From Pedobacter panaciterrae (GTDB lineage Bacteria > Bacteroidota > Bacteroidia > Sphingobacteriales > Sphingobacteriaceae), in contig NZ_LGEL01000009.1 in the NCBI RefSeq assembly GCF_001636695.1, forward strand, positions 95,560-159,559: 64,000 nucleotides of DNA, given 5' to 3'. Position 1 is the first letter of the stretch, and each line of letters begins with the position of its first letter. Positions 33,625 through 43,376 of the stretch are shown in pieces. The notes under the pieces are model-generated. The model was not told the DNA's origin, did no database searches, and saw nothing but the letters and a program-made list of their open reading frames with translations. The position numbers were made by a program, and so were the translations under genes.

Positions 33625-34695
33625 ATGATAGATCGCAGTCTTTTCAATGTTGAAGACTTTTTAGTAGATAATACTTTCCAGCTATATTGTGCCGGAACAG
33701 ACAAACTTTGTATTACCTACTGGGAAAATTATATTAAAGCACATCCTGAGCAAGAGACTGTTATTGCAGAGGCAAAACGCTTGTATGTGATATTAAGTGG
33801 GAATAAGAAACCGCTAAATAAACAAGTAGATCTCTTGAAAAATAGTATTGAACCTCAAAGTGAGGTTAATATTATTCCTGTCCGCAAAAATTATATGTGG
33901 CTAAAAATTGCAGCTGCAATTTTAGTAATAGTAGGTATTGGGGTTATTTATAAAAATAATCTTAAAGAGCCGCTCCCAAACGCTAGTTTAATAACTCATT
34001 TTAGTACAAAAGGTGGAGAAAAGAAAAAAATTACTTTACCGGATGGTTCTATGGTTTTGCTTAATGCCAGAAGTGTATTGACAGTTGATAAGAATTTCAA
34101 TGATAAAAACAGAGAGGTTAATTTAGTTGGAGAGGCCTTTTTTGATGTTACCCACAATAAGAATAGGCCTTTTAAGGTACATACCGAAGACTTTGATATC
34201 AACGTGCTTGGTACTTCTTTTAATGTTAAAATATACCCAGGAGAAGCAACTTCCGAAACCGTGTTGATTAAAGGTTTGATTGTGATGGAGGGAAAAGGAA
34301 CCAAGGGAAGTTCTATAACTTTGAGGCCAAGTCAGAAAGTTACTTTTTATAAGAAAGTCGAAGAACTGCCCAGTAACATCAAATCACAAAAGCCCTCAGC
34401 TGTACACCCACAGATAGCTATTAATCAATATACCAAAGTCAACGACAGCACAATAGTAGAAATGGCCTGGACGCAAAACAGGCTCGAGATTTTAGATCAA
34501 ACTTTTGCTGAAGTTAAGGGGGATTTGGAAAGATGGTTTAATGTAGAGATCATATTTAAAGATCATGAAGTTGAAAAATATCACTTTACGGCAACATTTA
34601 GACATGAAAATATAGAACAGGCATTAAAAGCATTTCAAGACGCAGAACATTTTAAATATGAAATAAAAGGAAATCAAGTTACCATATCTAAATAA
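33625..34695 (+). CDS. FecR family anti-sigma/sensor protein
   Basis: 356 residues. A cytoplasmic N-terminal region (about 1-88) would bind the sigma factor. A single transmembrane helix (WLKIAAAILVIVGIGVIY, about 91-108) follows, then a periplasmic FecR domain (GGEKKKITLPDGSMVLLNA, NREVNLVGEAFFDV, FDINVLGTSFNVKIYPG) and the C-terminal DUF4974 (LDQTFAEVKGDLERWFNVEI, FRHENIEQALKAF). It relays the occupancy state of the SusC receptor to the sigma factor encoded at 32702. Followed by a terminator-like hairpin before susC. Confidence 0.93.
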   Translation: MIDRSLFNVEDFLVDNTFQLYCAGTDKLCITYWENYIKAHPEQETVIAEAKRLYVILSGNKKPLNKQVDLLKNSIEPQSEVNIIPVRKNYMWLKIAAAILVIVGIGVIYKNNLKEPLPNASLITHFSTKGGEKKKITLPDGSMVLLNARSVLTVDKNFNDKNREVNLVGEAFFDVTHNKNRPFKVHTEDFDINVLGTSFNVKIYPGEATSETVLIKGLIVMEGKGTKGSSITLRPSQKVTFYKKVEELPSNIKSQKPSAVHPQIAINQYTKVNDSTIVEMAWTQNRLEILDQTFAEVKGDLERWFNVEIIFKDHEVEKYHFTATFRHENIEQALKAFQDAEHFKYEIKGNQVTISK

Positions 34696-34702
34696 TTAGA
34701 AA

Positions 34703-34738
34703 GGGACGGTGTTGACGCACCGCCCCAATAATTTTTTT
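34703..34738 (+). terminator. terminator or attenuator between fecR and susC genes
   Basis: GGGACGGTG pairs with CACCGCCCC (one A-C mismatch) around a 6-nt loop, followed by AATAATTTTTTT. It lies 8 nt after the FecR stop and separates the regulatory genes from the susC-susD transcript. Confidence 0.7.
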
Positions 34739-34810
34739 GATATAAGCACTGGCAGTTTTATGCGCAAACAGATTGCTGCCAAATACTAAAGCAACCAAAA
34801 AAACAAAAAT

Positions 34811-37800
34811 ATGATTAATTATTACTTACTGCAAGTACGTCCCGATGTCAGGATGTTCTTAAAATTCATTATTTTAATGAAATTAACCTGTATTATAATT
34901 TTTATTACATGTCTCAACGTTTCGGCATCTGTCTTTTCTCAGCAAAAGATATCACTGGATGTTACGAAAACAAAGCTGGGCAAGGTTTTGAAGATTATTG
35001 AAGAGCAAAGTGATTATCATTTTGTGTACAGTTCGGCTAATGTCCCTGTTAATAAGGATATCACATTGTCGGTTAAAAATACTTTAGTTACAGATGTTTT
35101 AGCTGTAATATTTAACAACACTAATCTAAACTATTCAGTTTCGGGAGCAGGGCTAATTGTAATCAGTCGAAAAAGAGACATTAAGGTCAGTGGTATAGTC
35201 AAGGACGCTAATGGCGGGCCTTTACCGGGAGCCACAGTTAGAATTAAAGGGACAGGAACTGGCACATCAACTGATATCAATGGTAGATTTTCAATATCTG
35301 CACTCCCAAATGCTGTTTTAGTAGTTTCGTTTGCTGGTTTCCAGACAAGGGAAATAGCAGTTGATGGTAAAGCAGATCTGCAAATCGTATTAACTGAAGA
35401 CACTAAATTGTTAAACGAGGTTGTGGTAACTGCATTAGGTATTAAAAAGGAACGCAGGGCATTGGGTTATTCTGTTTCGCAGGTTCAGGGTGAATCGTTA
35501 ACACAGGCCAGAGAAAACAATGTAGCCAATGCCTTAGTGGGTAAAGTTGCCGGTTTGGACATCAGCTCAACCTCGGGTGGCGCAGGTTCAGCAACAAGTG
35601 TTACTATTCGTGGTGTATCCAGCCTTAGTCAGAGCAATCAACCATTATATGTAATTAATGGTGTTCCAATGGAAAATAAGCCAACAGGTTTAAACAATAT
35701 AAACCCAAATGGAAACTCAGGCAGTCAATGGGATAATGCACCAGATCTTGGAGATGCTATAGGCAATTTAAACCCGGACGACATTGAGAGCATTTCAGTT
35801 TTGAAAGGTGCAGCAGCATCAGCACTTTACGGTTCACGGGCTAAAGCTGGCGTTATTCTTATCACAACTAAAAGTGGCAAAGGAAACAGCGTTGACTTTA
35901 ACAGCAATTACGTGGTAGAACAGATAATGGATAGAACCAACTGGCAATATGTATATGGCCAAGGTGCTAATGGAACCAAGCCTTTAGATCAGGCTGCGGC
36001 GGCACAAGTTGGTGGTTCAAGCTGGGGTGCAAAGCTGGATGGGAGTAGCGTTGTTCAGTTTGATGGAGTATCAAGACCATATTCTGCACAGCGTAATAAT
36101 ATAAAAGACTTCTACAGTAACGGTGGTACATGGTCTAATACACTGGCTTTAAACAAAACTTTTGATGGAGGGGCAATCCGTTTTTCTGCCAATGATGTGC
36201 ACAATAACTCAGTTGTTCCAAATTCAGGTTTAAATAGACAATCGTTTAATCTCGTGGGCACGTTTGAACCAATTAAGCGCTTAACTATTGATGCCCGTTC
36301 TAATTATATCCTTGAACAGGCTAAAAATAGACCAATGGTATCAGACGGTGCTGGTAATGCCAACTATAATGTTGTGTTTTTGCCGACTAGTGTTAACGTA
36401 AATGACCTAAAGCCAGGAAAAGATGCCAACGGATATGAGTTAAAGTATAATACCGGGAATTCGTTTGCCACAAATCCATGGTTTGCCGCAAATGAATTTG
36501 TGAATAATACCAAACGCGAAAGGTTAATCAGCTCTTTTAATGCACGCTATGCTTTTGATAATGGACTATTTCTGCAAGGACGTGCTGGTCGGGATGCCTA
36601 TTCAGACACCTATAAAAATGTAGTCCCTTCTGGTACTGCTTATTATGAAGCAGGTAAAATTGCAGAACAACAAACTAAATTTGCTGACGTTAATGCCGAT
36701 CTGTTATTAGGAAAATCTTTTACTATTGCCGATGAGTTTACCGTTACGCCAAATGTTGGTGCAAGTTTTAGAAATACAAAGATTAACCAAACAACAAATA
36801 ACGGGACTAATTTTGCTGTATTTGGAGTTTATAACATCTTAAATGCTAAAAATAAATCAGTAGGACATGTAGAGACTGAGTCTGAAACTCACTCAGTATA
36901 CGGTACGCTTGAACTTTCTTACAGGGATATACTTTATTTAACAGGTAGCGGCAGATCTGACTGGTTCTCTACTCTTGCAACTCCTGGAAAAGATAATAAG
37001 TTAAGCGTTTTTTATCCTTCAGTGAGCAGTTCATTCGTATTCTCGGAACTTTGGAAACCCTCATTTCTTAGCTTTGGTAAGTTGAGGGCAGGATATGCAA
37101 TTGTTGGACAAGCTACAGATCCTTATCAAACCTTGCTTACTTATGGTTTCAGAAGTGAAACGTTAAACGGAAACCCATTAGGTATAATAAATAACTTAAG
37201 TATCCCGAATCCGGGATTAAAAGCTTCTAAAGCAACTGAACTGGAAATAGGTACTGAATTAAGGTTCTTTGGTGACCGTTTAAATTTAGACATGACCTGG
37301 TACAAAAAACGTTCAAAAGACGAGATTTCTGTAGTTACTACATCCAGTACAACAGGTTATTCCGGAGCGGTATTGAACTCAGGTGAAATTGAAAATAAAG
37401 GTGTAGAGGCCCTGATCTCTGGCGTTGTTCTTAAAAATGAGGACTTCACCTGGACATCATCAATCAATGGAACCTACAATGACAATACCGTACTTTCTTT
37501 GGCAGAAGGTTTACCTTCTCAACTGCTGGCAACTTCAAGATCAGGTGTTGGTTTTTTACAAAACATACCTGGGTTAGCAGCAGCTCAGGTAATGGCGTAT
37601 GATTATAAGTACGATGCCAATGGGGCAATTTTAAAAGATGCACTTGGAGAGCCGGCAAGAGGTGATTTGAAAGCATATGGATCAGCATATAATAAATGGT
37701 TTGCAGGTTGGAACAATGAGTTTAACTATAAAGGGGTAAGCCTTTCTTTCCTTATTGATGGAAAATGGGGAGGTAAAGTATTTTCGGCAACTGATTACTA

Positions 37801-38155
37801 TGGATATATTTTCGGATTACATAAAAATACACTTGTGGATCGCGAAAGTTTAGGTACTAATGCTGCTAAATTCTACGAAAATACTGCAAATAATGTATCT
37901 AACAAATTTGTGCAGGATGCGAGTTTTATCAAATTCAGACAGCTAACGTTAGGGTATAATTTCCCGGCAAAAATGTTTAATAACAAAGTGAAAAGCTTAA
38001 ATGTAAGTCTGGTGGGCAGAAATTTATTTATTCTGATGAAAAAAACCGACAACATCGATCCTGAATCGAGCTACAATGCTACTTTTCCAGGGATGGAGCT
38101 AGGAGGAGTGCCGCCTGTAAGAACTTTCGGCGTAAACCTAAGTGTTAAGTTTTAA
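34811..38155 (+). CDS. SusC/RagA family TonB-linked outer-membrane receptor with STN domain
   Basis: 1114 residues. The ATG at 34811 gives a short pre-signal stretch (MINYYLLQVRPDVRMFLKF) before the hydrophobic MKLTCIIIFITCL; an internal start at the later Met is possible. Domain order: STN secretin-like domain (about 52-115, KISLDVTKTKLGKVLKIIEE), carboxypeptidase-like regulatory domain (about 122-200, VSGIVKDANGGPLPGATV), SusC motif NEVVVTALGIKKERRALGYS, plug (ALVGKVAGLDI, VTIRGVSSLSQSNQPLYVIN) and a long beta-barrel ending in a C-terminal Phe (LSVKF). The STN domain is what allows signalling through FecR. It imports an unknown glycan or peptide with the SusD-like partner. Confidence 0.96.
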   Translation: MINYYLLQVRPDVRMFLKFIILMKLTCIIIFITCLNVSASVFSQQKISLDVTKTKLGKVLKIIEEQSDYHFVYSSANVPVNKDITLSVKNTLVTDVLAVIFNNTNLNYSVSGAGLIVISRKRDIKVSGIVKDANGGPLPGATVRIKGTGTGTSTDINGRFSISALPNAVLVVSFAGFQTREIAVDGKADLQIVLTEDTKLLNEVVVTALGIKKERRALGYSVSQVQGESLTQARENNVANALVGKVAGLDISSTSGGAGSATSVTIRGVSSLSQSNQPLYVINGVPMENKPTGLNNINPNGNSGSQWDNAPDLGDAIGNLNPDDIESISVLKGAAASALYGSRAKAGVILITTKSGKGNSVDFNSNYVVEQIMDRTNWQYVYGQGANGTKPLDQAAAAQVGGSSWGAKLDGSSVVQFDGVSRPYSAQRNNIKDFYSNGGTWSNTLALNKTFDGGAIRFSANDVHNNSVVPNSGLNRQSFNLVGTFEPIKRLTIDARSNYILEQAKNRPMVSDGAGNANYNVVFLPTSVNVNDLKPGKDANGYELKYNTGNSFATNPWFAANEFVNNTKRERLISSFNARYAFDNGLFLQGRAGRDAYSDTYKNVVPSGTAYYEAGKIAEQQTKFADVNADLLLGKSFTIADEFTVTPNVGASFRNTKINQTTNNGTNFAVFGVYNILNAKNKSVGHVETESETHSVYGTLELSYRDILYLTGSGRSDWFSTLATPGKDNKLSVFYPSVSSSFVFSELWKPSFLSFGKLRAGYAIVGQATDPYQTLLTYGFRSETLNGNPLGIINNLSIPNPGLKASKATELEIGTELRFFGDRLNLDMTWYKKRSKDEISVVTTSSTTGYSGAVLNSGEIENKGVEALISGVVLKNEDFTWTSSINGTYNDNTVLSLAEGLPSQLLATSRSGVGFLQNIPGLAAAQVMAYDYKYDANGAILKDALGEPARGDLKAYGSAYNKWFAGWNNEFNYKGVSLSFLIDGKWGGKVFSATDYYGYIFGLHKNTLVDRESLGTNAAKFYENTANNVSNKFVQDASFIKFRQLTLGYNFPAKMFNNKVKSLNVSLVGRNLFILMKKTDNIDPESSYNATFPGMELGGVPPVRTFGVNLSVKF

Positions 38156-38175
38156 TTATTTAAAGATAAAGAGAC

Positions 38176-39771
38176 ATGAAAACGAATATATTAAACAAAT
38201 ATACCCTGGTATTACTTGTTACTGTTATACTAGGTACAAGTTGTACAAAAGATTTTAAGGATATTAATACCAATCCTGTTGCCTACGGACCAACTAGTTT
38301 TGATCCGAATTTTACTTTAACATCAGCACAACTCACTTACACTGGAAGTATAGATTTTGCATATGATACCTGGCGTGGGAATTTGATTTATTCTGCTACA
38401 ATGATGCAGGGGCTTTCTACCGTAATTAGCTATTGGGCGGGTGATAAATATCTTTTAAATGAAGGTTATACGGCAGCATACTGGGGAAATGGTAGTGTAG
38501 GGGCTTATATAGAGCAGGTACGACCAATTGTTGATGTTGTTGAGTATTCAAAAGGTAAACCTAAATTTAATAACGTATATCAGGTAGCACGGATCTGGAA
38601 AGCATTGATCTTTGAACGTCTTACTGATCTGTATGGAGATGTGCCTTACTCTGAAGCCGGATTAGGTGTATATACTGGTAATCTTACTCCTAAATATGAT
38701 AAACAGCAAGCAATCTATATGGATCTGTTAAAAGAGGTAGAAGAAGCTTCAAATGGACTGAATGAGACAGGCGATGCAGTTACAGGAGATGTTATTTATA
38801 AAGGTAATATTGCACAATGGAAAAGATTTGCCAATACTTTGATGTTGCGATTAGCAATGAGGCTAACTAAAATCGATGAGAATACAGCAAAAACATACGT
38901 TCAAAAAGTTGTAGGTAAAACAATGAATGATAATAAAGACAATGCATTTGTAATGCATGATGTAGCCGGATCAAGAGTAACACAAAACAGAAATAGTCAG
39001 GTATTACTTGGAGATGGGGGACAAGAGAATTACTATGTTAAATGGTCCAAAACATTCATCGACTTTTTGAAAAATAATAATGACCCGCGGTTGGAGAAAG
39101 TTGCAGTAACAAAATTGTATCTAACAGAGGGTGGCAAAACTCAAAATCCATCATATGTAACAGATCCTGCTGTTCAAAAAGGTATGCCAAATGGCAAAGA
39201 CCTAAGTGGAATAGCTGGCAGAGATGTTAGACAGGATCCATCGTTTACAGATTTCTCTGACTACTCTTCTCCAAATCCGGGAATGATAAAGCAAAACGGA
39301 GTAACATTTATTCTTACTTATGCCGAAAGTGAGTTCTTACTGGCAGAGGCGGCACAACGGTGGGGAATAGGAGTGGCAGCTGATCATTATAAACTTGGTC
39401 TCAGATCTGCAATTACTTTTCTTGGTCAGTATGATCCAACATTAGCTATTACAGAGGATGTTGCACTTAATTACGCAAATGCACATCCATATAACGCAGC
39501 TAATGGTTTAGAAATGATTAACAATCAGTATTGGGCACATACTAATACCATGCTTGATTTTTATGAAACCTGGTCTAACTGGCGCAGAAGTGGATTCCCG
39601 GCATTAACGCCAGTTGTATATCCTGGAAATGCGACAAATGGTACTATTCCTCGTCGTTTCCCTTATCCTGTAGAAGAGGGTGCGAAAAATGGGGTTAATT
39701 ATAAAGAAGCATCGGCAGCAGTTCCTGGTGGAGATAAATTAACTGGCAGAGTTTGGTGGGATAAACAATAA
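38176..39771 (+). CDS. SusD/RagB-like outer-membrane lipoprotein
   Basis: 531 residues starting with a lipoprotein signal (LLVTVILGTSC, Cys about 23). DINTNP just after the Cys, TLTSAQL, and WARIWKALIFERLTDLYGDVPYSEA-type TPR helices place it in the SusD-like_2 group. It is predicted to be a surface-exposed lid that binds ligand for the SusC transporter encoded 20 nt upstream. No glycosidase or sulfatase follows, so the substrate is not revealed by context. An intrinsic terminator at 39789 ends the unit. Confidence 0.93.
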   Translation: MKTNILNKYTLVLLVTVILGTSCTKDFKDINTNPVAYGPTSFDPNFTLTSAQLTYTGSIDFAYDTWRGNLIYSATMMQGLSTVISYWAGDKYLLNEGYTAAYWGNGSVGAYIEQVRPIVDVVEYSKGKPKFNNVYQVARIWKALIFERLTDLYGDVPYSEAGLGVYTGNLTPKYDKQQAIYMDLLKEVEEASNGLNETGDAVTGDVIYKGNIAQWKRFANTLMLRLAMRLTKIDENTAKTYVQKVVGKTMNDNKDNAFVMHDVAGSRVTQNRNSQVLLGDGGQENYYVKWSKTFIDFLKNNNDPRLEKVAVTKLYLTEGGKTQNPSYVTDPAVQKGMPNGKDLSGIAGRDVRQDPSFTDFSDYSSPNPGMIKQNGVTFILTYAESEFLLAEAAQRWGIGVAADHYKLGLRSAITFLGQYDPTLAITEDVALNYANAHPYNAANGLEMINNQYWAHTNTMLDFYETWSNWRRSGFPALTPVVYPGNATNGTIPRRFPYPVEEGAKNGVNYKEASAAVPGGDKLTGRVWWDKQ

Positions 39772-39788
39772 TCGACTGAATTTTTAAT

Positions 39789-39832
39789 AAATCAGAAGGC
39801 CCTTCACTTGTATTGTTGGGCCTTCTGATTTT
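39789..39832 (+). terminator. intrinsic terminator of the susC-susD unit
   Basis: AAATCAGAAGGCCC and GGGCCTTCTGATTT form a perfect 14-bp stem with a 15-nt loop, followed by a T-run; 17 nt after the SusD stop. Confidence 0.88.
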
Positions 39833-39930
39833 ATCGAAAACTCTTGTAATAGTAAGCGAATTCATGTAAATTCACAAAGCATTGCACCAACTCCTCTGTT
39901 AATCCCAACAGTTGAAATCATTTAAATAAC

Positions 39931-40821
39931 ATGTCAAATATTAACTTGATTATCGAAGAAAGGCCAAGTAACATTGGCAATTTTATGGTTGGCAGACTTT
40001 TGCCTTTTCGTGAAAAAAGGATGGTGGGGCCATTTGCTTTTGTAGATCATATGGGGCCTGCAAGTTTAAGTGATCATGAAAATTTCGATGTTCCGCCACA
40101 TCCACATATTGGACTTTCTACCTTAACCTATCTCTTTGAAGGTGCTATAATGCATAAAGATAGTTTGGGGAATGAAACTGAAATTAAACCAGGTCAGGTA
40201 AACTGGATGACTGCAGGAAGTGGAATTGTTCATTCAGAAAGGACACCCGTCTATTTAAGGATGTCTAATAAAATGCTCCATGGGCTTCAGATATGGGTGG
40301 CTTTACCTAAATCTCTCGAAGAGATGGAACCGGAATTTTTTCATTTTAACGAAGAAGAAATTCCGCGGTGGACAGACAATGGTATTGATTATAAACTTAT
40401 TGCCGGTGATGTATTTGGACATTTCTCTCCAGTGCCGGTATACAGTCCACTTTATTTCCTGGAATTAAAAACTGCCAAAAGTCAAGCGGTTAAAATAGGT
40501 AAGGATTTATTCGGTGAAAGTGCTCTATACATTCTTGAGGGCGGGATAGAAAGTGAAGGACATACATTTGGCCCTAAGCAACTCCTGGTGGCTAAAGATA
40601 GTAAGTTGTGTGAGTTTGTAATGCAGGAAAACTCAACCATATACATATTTGGAGGAGAACCTTTCCCTGAGGAGCGTTTTATTTATTGGAATTTTGTAGC
40701 ATCTACACGCGAAAGAATTGAGGAGGCAAAGGCAAAGTGGATTGCACAATCTTTCTCTCCTGTACCAGGCGAAACTGATTTTGTTCCATTGCCTGAACAA
40801 AGCAGAAATATTAAAAGCTAA
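39931..40821 (+). CDS. pirin family protein
   Basis: 296 residues, two cupin domains. The N-terminal pirin domain shows PFAFVDHMGPAS, the metal-binding HPHIGLSTLTYLFEG (H57-x-H59 type, counting approximately) and GSGIVHSERTP. The C-terminal pirin_C domain ends FGGEPFPEERFIYWNFV. Bacterial pirins are iron-dependent quercetinase-like or redox-sensing proteins; the exact role here is unknown. Its last 11 nt overlap the 3' end of the convergent alpha/beta hydrolase gene. Confidence 0.92.
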   Translation: MSNINLIIEERPSNIGNFMVGRLLPFREKRMVGPFAFVDHMGPASLSDHENFDVPPHPHIGLSTLTYLFEGAIMHKDSLGNETEIKPGQVNWMTAGSGIVHSERTPVYLRMSNKMLHGLQIWVALPKSLEEMEPEFFHFNEEEIPRWTDNGIDYKLIAGDVFGHFSPVPVYSPLYFLELKTAKSQAVKIGKDLFGESALYILEGGIESEGHTFGPKQLLVAKDSKLCEFVMQENSTIYIFGGEPFPEERFIYWNFVASTRERIEEAKAKWIAQSFSPVPGETDFVPLPEQSRNIKS

Positions 40822-41674
40822 ATGTCTCTTTAATTATTACGTCTATTTCATTGATTACCCTTGAATCGATAATTATTTTGGCATGCGTAGTATCATCATA
40901 TTTTGAAACATTTATTGTTGGGTACTGTTCTAAAAATGTCTCAATATAACTTGCCGGAGATATATAATCATTAGCTTCATAAATGAGCAGATGTTTTACA
41001 TCATCAGCAAAAGTGTACATGTTGTTCAACAGGAAGTGATCTGTACTCATTTGATAGCGCTCCTCAAATTCATCAAAAAAACGCTTTTGTGCATTTTCCG
41101 AAATGCCTACAGCTGTCATAGATGATTTAAAATTCTCAGTTAAGTTAACAAGTGGTGCAATACTGATTAGAAGCTTAGGGAACTGCAATGTTTCGTGTAT
41201 AACCAATGTATTTGCCATACCCCCAAGTGAGTGCCCTATCATTACATCCGGAGCACCGTAATTCTTTTTAAATTCCTTAATTGCTTCTGCAAAAAGAATT
41301 AGGTTACTGAGATCGCCTTCAGAACTTCCATTTCCGGGTGCATCAAACGCCCATATTTCGATATCCTTATTGAGTAATAGAACATCAATTAATTCACTGA
41401 AATCGATAGCCTTAGAGCCCCATCCATGTGTAAGTAAAATTTTAATCGGGCCATTACCCCACCTAAAGCAGTTAAAATTCAGATCAGATTCACTAAAGTA
41501 TTGATCATATACCTTTAAGGTGGACGTTTTAGCAGTATCTAAAAGATTTTGCTGATGTAAACGGCTGGGCATTTTAGGAGAGTAACAAATTAACTTCCAG
41601 AGCAATGCCTGTAAAAGTTCAGGGTCGTGGCCCTGAACTTTTATATCTTCGATTATTTTTTTGAGGTTTTTCAC
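40811..41674 (-). CDS. alpha/beta hydrolase
   Basis: 287 residues, no signal peptide. Hydrolase-fold marks: KILLTHGWGSKA (HG oxyanion region), WAFDAPGNGSSEG, and the nucleophile elbow MIGHSLGGMA with Ser as the likely nucleophile; the late acid and base would be in EANDYISP and DDTTHAKI. The family acts on esters, lactones or similar bonds. It starts 1 nt after the stop of the sterol-desaturase-type gene, so it is the second gene of that operon, and its 3' end overlaps the pirin gene. Confidence 0.85.
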   Translation of the reverse strand: MKNLKKIIEDIKVQGHDPELLQALLWKLICYSPKMPSRLHQQNLLDTAKTSTLKVYDQYFSESDLNFNCFRWGNGPIKILLTHGWGSKAIDFSELIDVLLLNKDIEIWAFDAPGNGSSEGDLSNLILFAEAIKEFKKNYGAPDVMIGHSLGGMANTLVIHETLQFPKLLISIAPLVNLTENFKSSMTAVGISENAQKRFFDEFEERYQMSTDHFLLNNMYTFADDVKHLLIYEANDYISPASYIETFLEQYPTINVSKYDDTTHAKIIIDSRVINEIDVIIKETFSF

Positions 41675-41675
41675 A

Positions 41676-42554
41676 TTACAATTCCCGTTGCATTACCCTT
41701 GCCGTTTGTGTGCTGCCATCATGGCTCCATCCGGGAGGGTAAAAAATGTACTTTAATTTATCTTTAAATGTAGGTGCTTTTTTAACATCAGCATATAGTG
41801 CAATAAACTCATGAAAAATTATGTTTACCGGGCCAGAGTCTTCTGGTTGTGTGGTTAATCCATATTTTATTTTTTCTTCCGGCACTTCCTCCTGGAATGT
41901 TCCAAATATGCGGTCCCATAGAATTAAAACCATACCCATATTCTTGTCAAGGTAACGTACATTACTTGCATGATGAACGCGGTGATGTGAAGGAGTAACA
42001 AAAAGATATTCAATTATTGGATGTAGTTTTCCAATTGATTGAGTATGCACAATGTTGCCATAGATTTGAGTAACCAGGTAAGCAAAAAGAATATCAAAAG
42101 CATTGAATCCCATTAATGCCAGAGGAAGGTAGAAAAACACTCTGTATAAGGGCTCAAATACCGTAGATCTGAAGCCTGTAGTCAGATTAAAATGTTCAGA
42201 AGAGTGATGCGTAACATGCATAGCCCAAAAGAACCGGACATAATGACCGGTGTAATGTAAAAACCAATATAGAAAGTCCTGAGCCAGAATTAATACCACC
42301 CAATAAATCAAAACATTTGAAATTTGGAACAGACGATAATGAAGATAGAAATATTGAAGTAGCATAAATGTGCCGGCTTTTGTAATGATATTGATAACAA
42401 AGGCACTGGCCATTAAGTAAACATTTGTAAGCGTATCACGCTTTTGATAGTGTTTTTTATCGTGTACATAACTAAAGTACATTTCAAACAAGGTAAGTAC
42501 GATGACGAAGCCAAACAACGCTCCAACTGTTATACTTTTATCCAAATCTGTCAT
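41676..42554 (-). CDS. sterol desaturase / fatty acid hydroxylase superfamily membrane protein
   Basis: 292 residues with several transmembrane helices and the histidine clusters that bind the di-iron centre: HYTGHYVRFFWAMHVTHHSSEHFN-type region (H-x3-H and H-x2-HH; the string is shortened here to cluster positions about 110-132) and HRVHHASN near 190. Members hydroxylate or desaturate sterols, carotenoids or fatty acids using O2. It is the first gene of a two-gene unit with the alpha/beta hydrolase; both may act on a lipid, which is inference. Confidence 0.88.
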   Translation of the reverse strand: MTDLDKSITVGALFGFVIVLTLFEMYFSYVHDKKHYQKRDTLTNVYLMASAFVINIITKAGTFMLLQYFYLHYRLFQISNVLIYWVVLILAQDFLYWFLHYTGHYVRFFWAMHVTHHSSEHFNLTTGFRSTVFEPLYRVFFYLPLALMGFNAFDILFAYLVTQIYGNIVHTQSIGKLHPIIEYLFVTPSHHRVHHASNVRYLDKNMGMVLILWDRIFGTFQEEVPEEKIKYGLTTQPEDSGPVNIIFHEFIALYADVKKAPTFKDKLKYIFYPPGWSHDGSTQTARVMQREL

Positions 42555-42575
42555 TTCTATTTCTTTTCTATAAAA

Positions 42576-43373
42576 TTAAGGAATTACTATTGTTTTACGT
42601 TCAACAGTGTGCGCACTAAAATAACCGATAGCCCCACCATTGATGTTGGTAACCGGGTTTGCGGGGGCTGCCCCATCAGATGATCCATTTGCATTAAAAA
42701 GGCTAAACATATAAGTATATACAGCTTCATCAACGCAATGCATCTCTGCAGTTAACCGATCGCCTTTAACAATATTTTTGCTGCGGTCTTTAGTGGTGTT
42801 TTCAAATACAAGATAATCGTTCACTTCCTGTCCTGTTGTAAAATCATCATTTAATACTTTATACTGGCGTTGAATTTTACCGTTAATGTATTGTTGAAAC
42901 CAGTAATAATTTTTGATGCCCGAAATATCCTTAAATTTTATCATTGGTGTGGTCCTTAAAGTGTCATAATCAGCTGGCTTTAATGTAAAATCCAGGAACG
43001 GCACAGGCTCTGGCATAGTACTGGACGCCGTAAATGTTTCATTATTAGTGGTTACTATTAGATGATATGTTTGGCCTGGAGTACCATTAATTTTGTCGGT
43101 TTCATAAACGCCTTTGCTTGTTTCCGATAATAAAACCGTTGTGCCATTGTTCACTATTTTTACAGTTGCACCACTTACGGCATTAAATTGATTGTCATCA
43201 CTGAAGTTCTTTGTTTTACTGACATTTACTTTACACACGCCCTGTTCATTGGTAATTATACCTTCAATTACATATTTTGGGTTGTTGTCTTTTAGTTTAA
43301 GGTCAATAGCATCCTCGCATGACCATAGAAATGCAATCATAGAAAAAAGGATTGTACGAAATATATATTTCAT
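42576..43373 (-). CDS. DUF4249 domain lipoprotein
   Basis: 265 residues. Lipoprotein signal MKYIFRTILFSMIAFLWSC (Cys19). The DUF4249 pattern is clear: DLKLKDNNPKYVIEGIITNE, CKVNVSKTKNFSDDNQF, GATVKIVNNG, VYETDKINGTPGQTYHLIV and the C-terminal GAIGYFSAH. DUF4249 lipoproteins pair with TonB-dependent receptors in Bacteroidota, and this gene starts 3 nt after the stop of one. A surface ligand-handling role is inferred from that pairing. Confidence 0.9.
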   Translation of the reverse strand: MKYIFRTILFSMIAFLWSCEDAIDLKLKDNNPKYVIEGIITNEQGVCKVNVSKTKNFSDDNQFNAVSGATVKIVNNGTTVLLSETSKGVYETDKINGTPGQTYHLIVTTNNETFTASSTMPEPVPFLDFTLKPADYDTLRTTPMIKFKDISGIKNYYWFQQYINGKIQRQYKVLNDDFTTGQEVNDYLVFENTTKDRSKNIVKGDRLTAEMHCVDEAVYTYMFSLFNANGSSDGAAPANPVTNINGGAIGYFSAHTVERKTIVIP

Positions 43374-43376
43374 GGG

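Noticed and set aside
32702-39771. Complete polysaccharide utilisation locus
   Set aside because: Only regulators and the SusC/SusD pair are present; no glycoside hydrolase, lyase or sulfatase is linked, so substrate class cannot be claimed.
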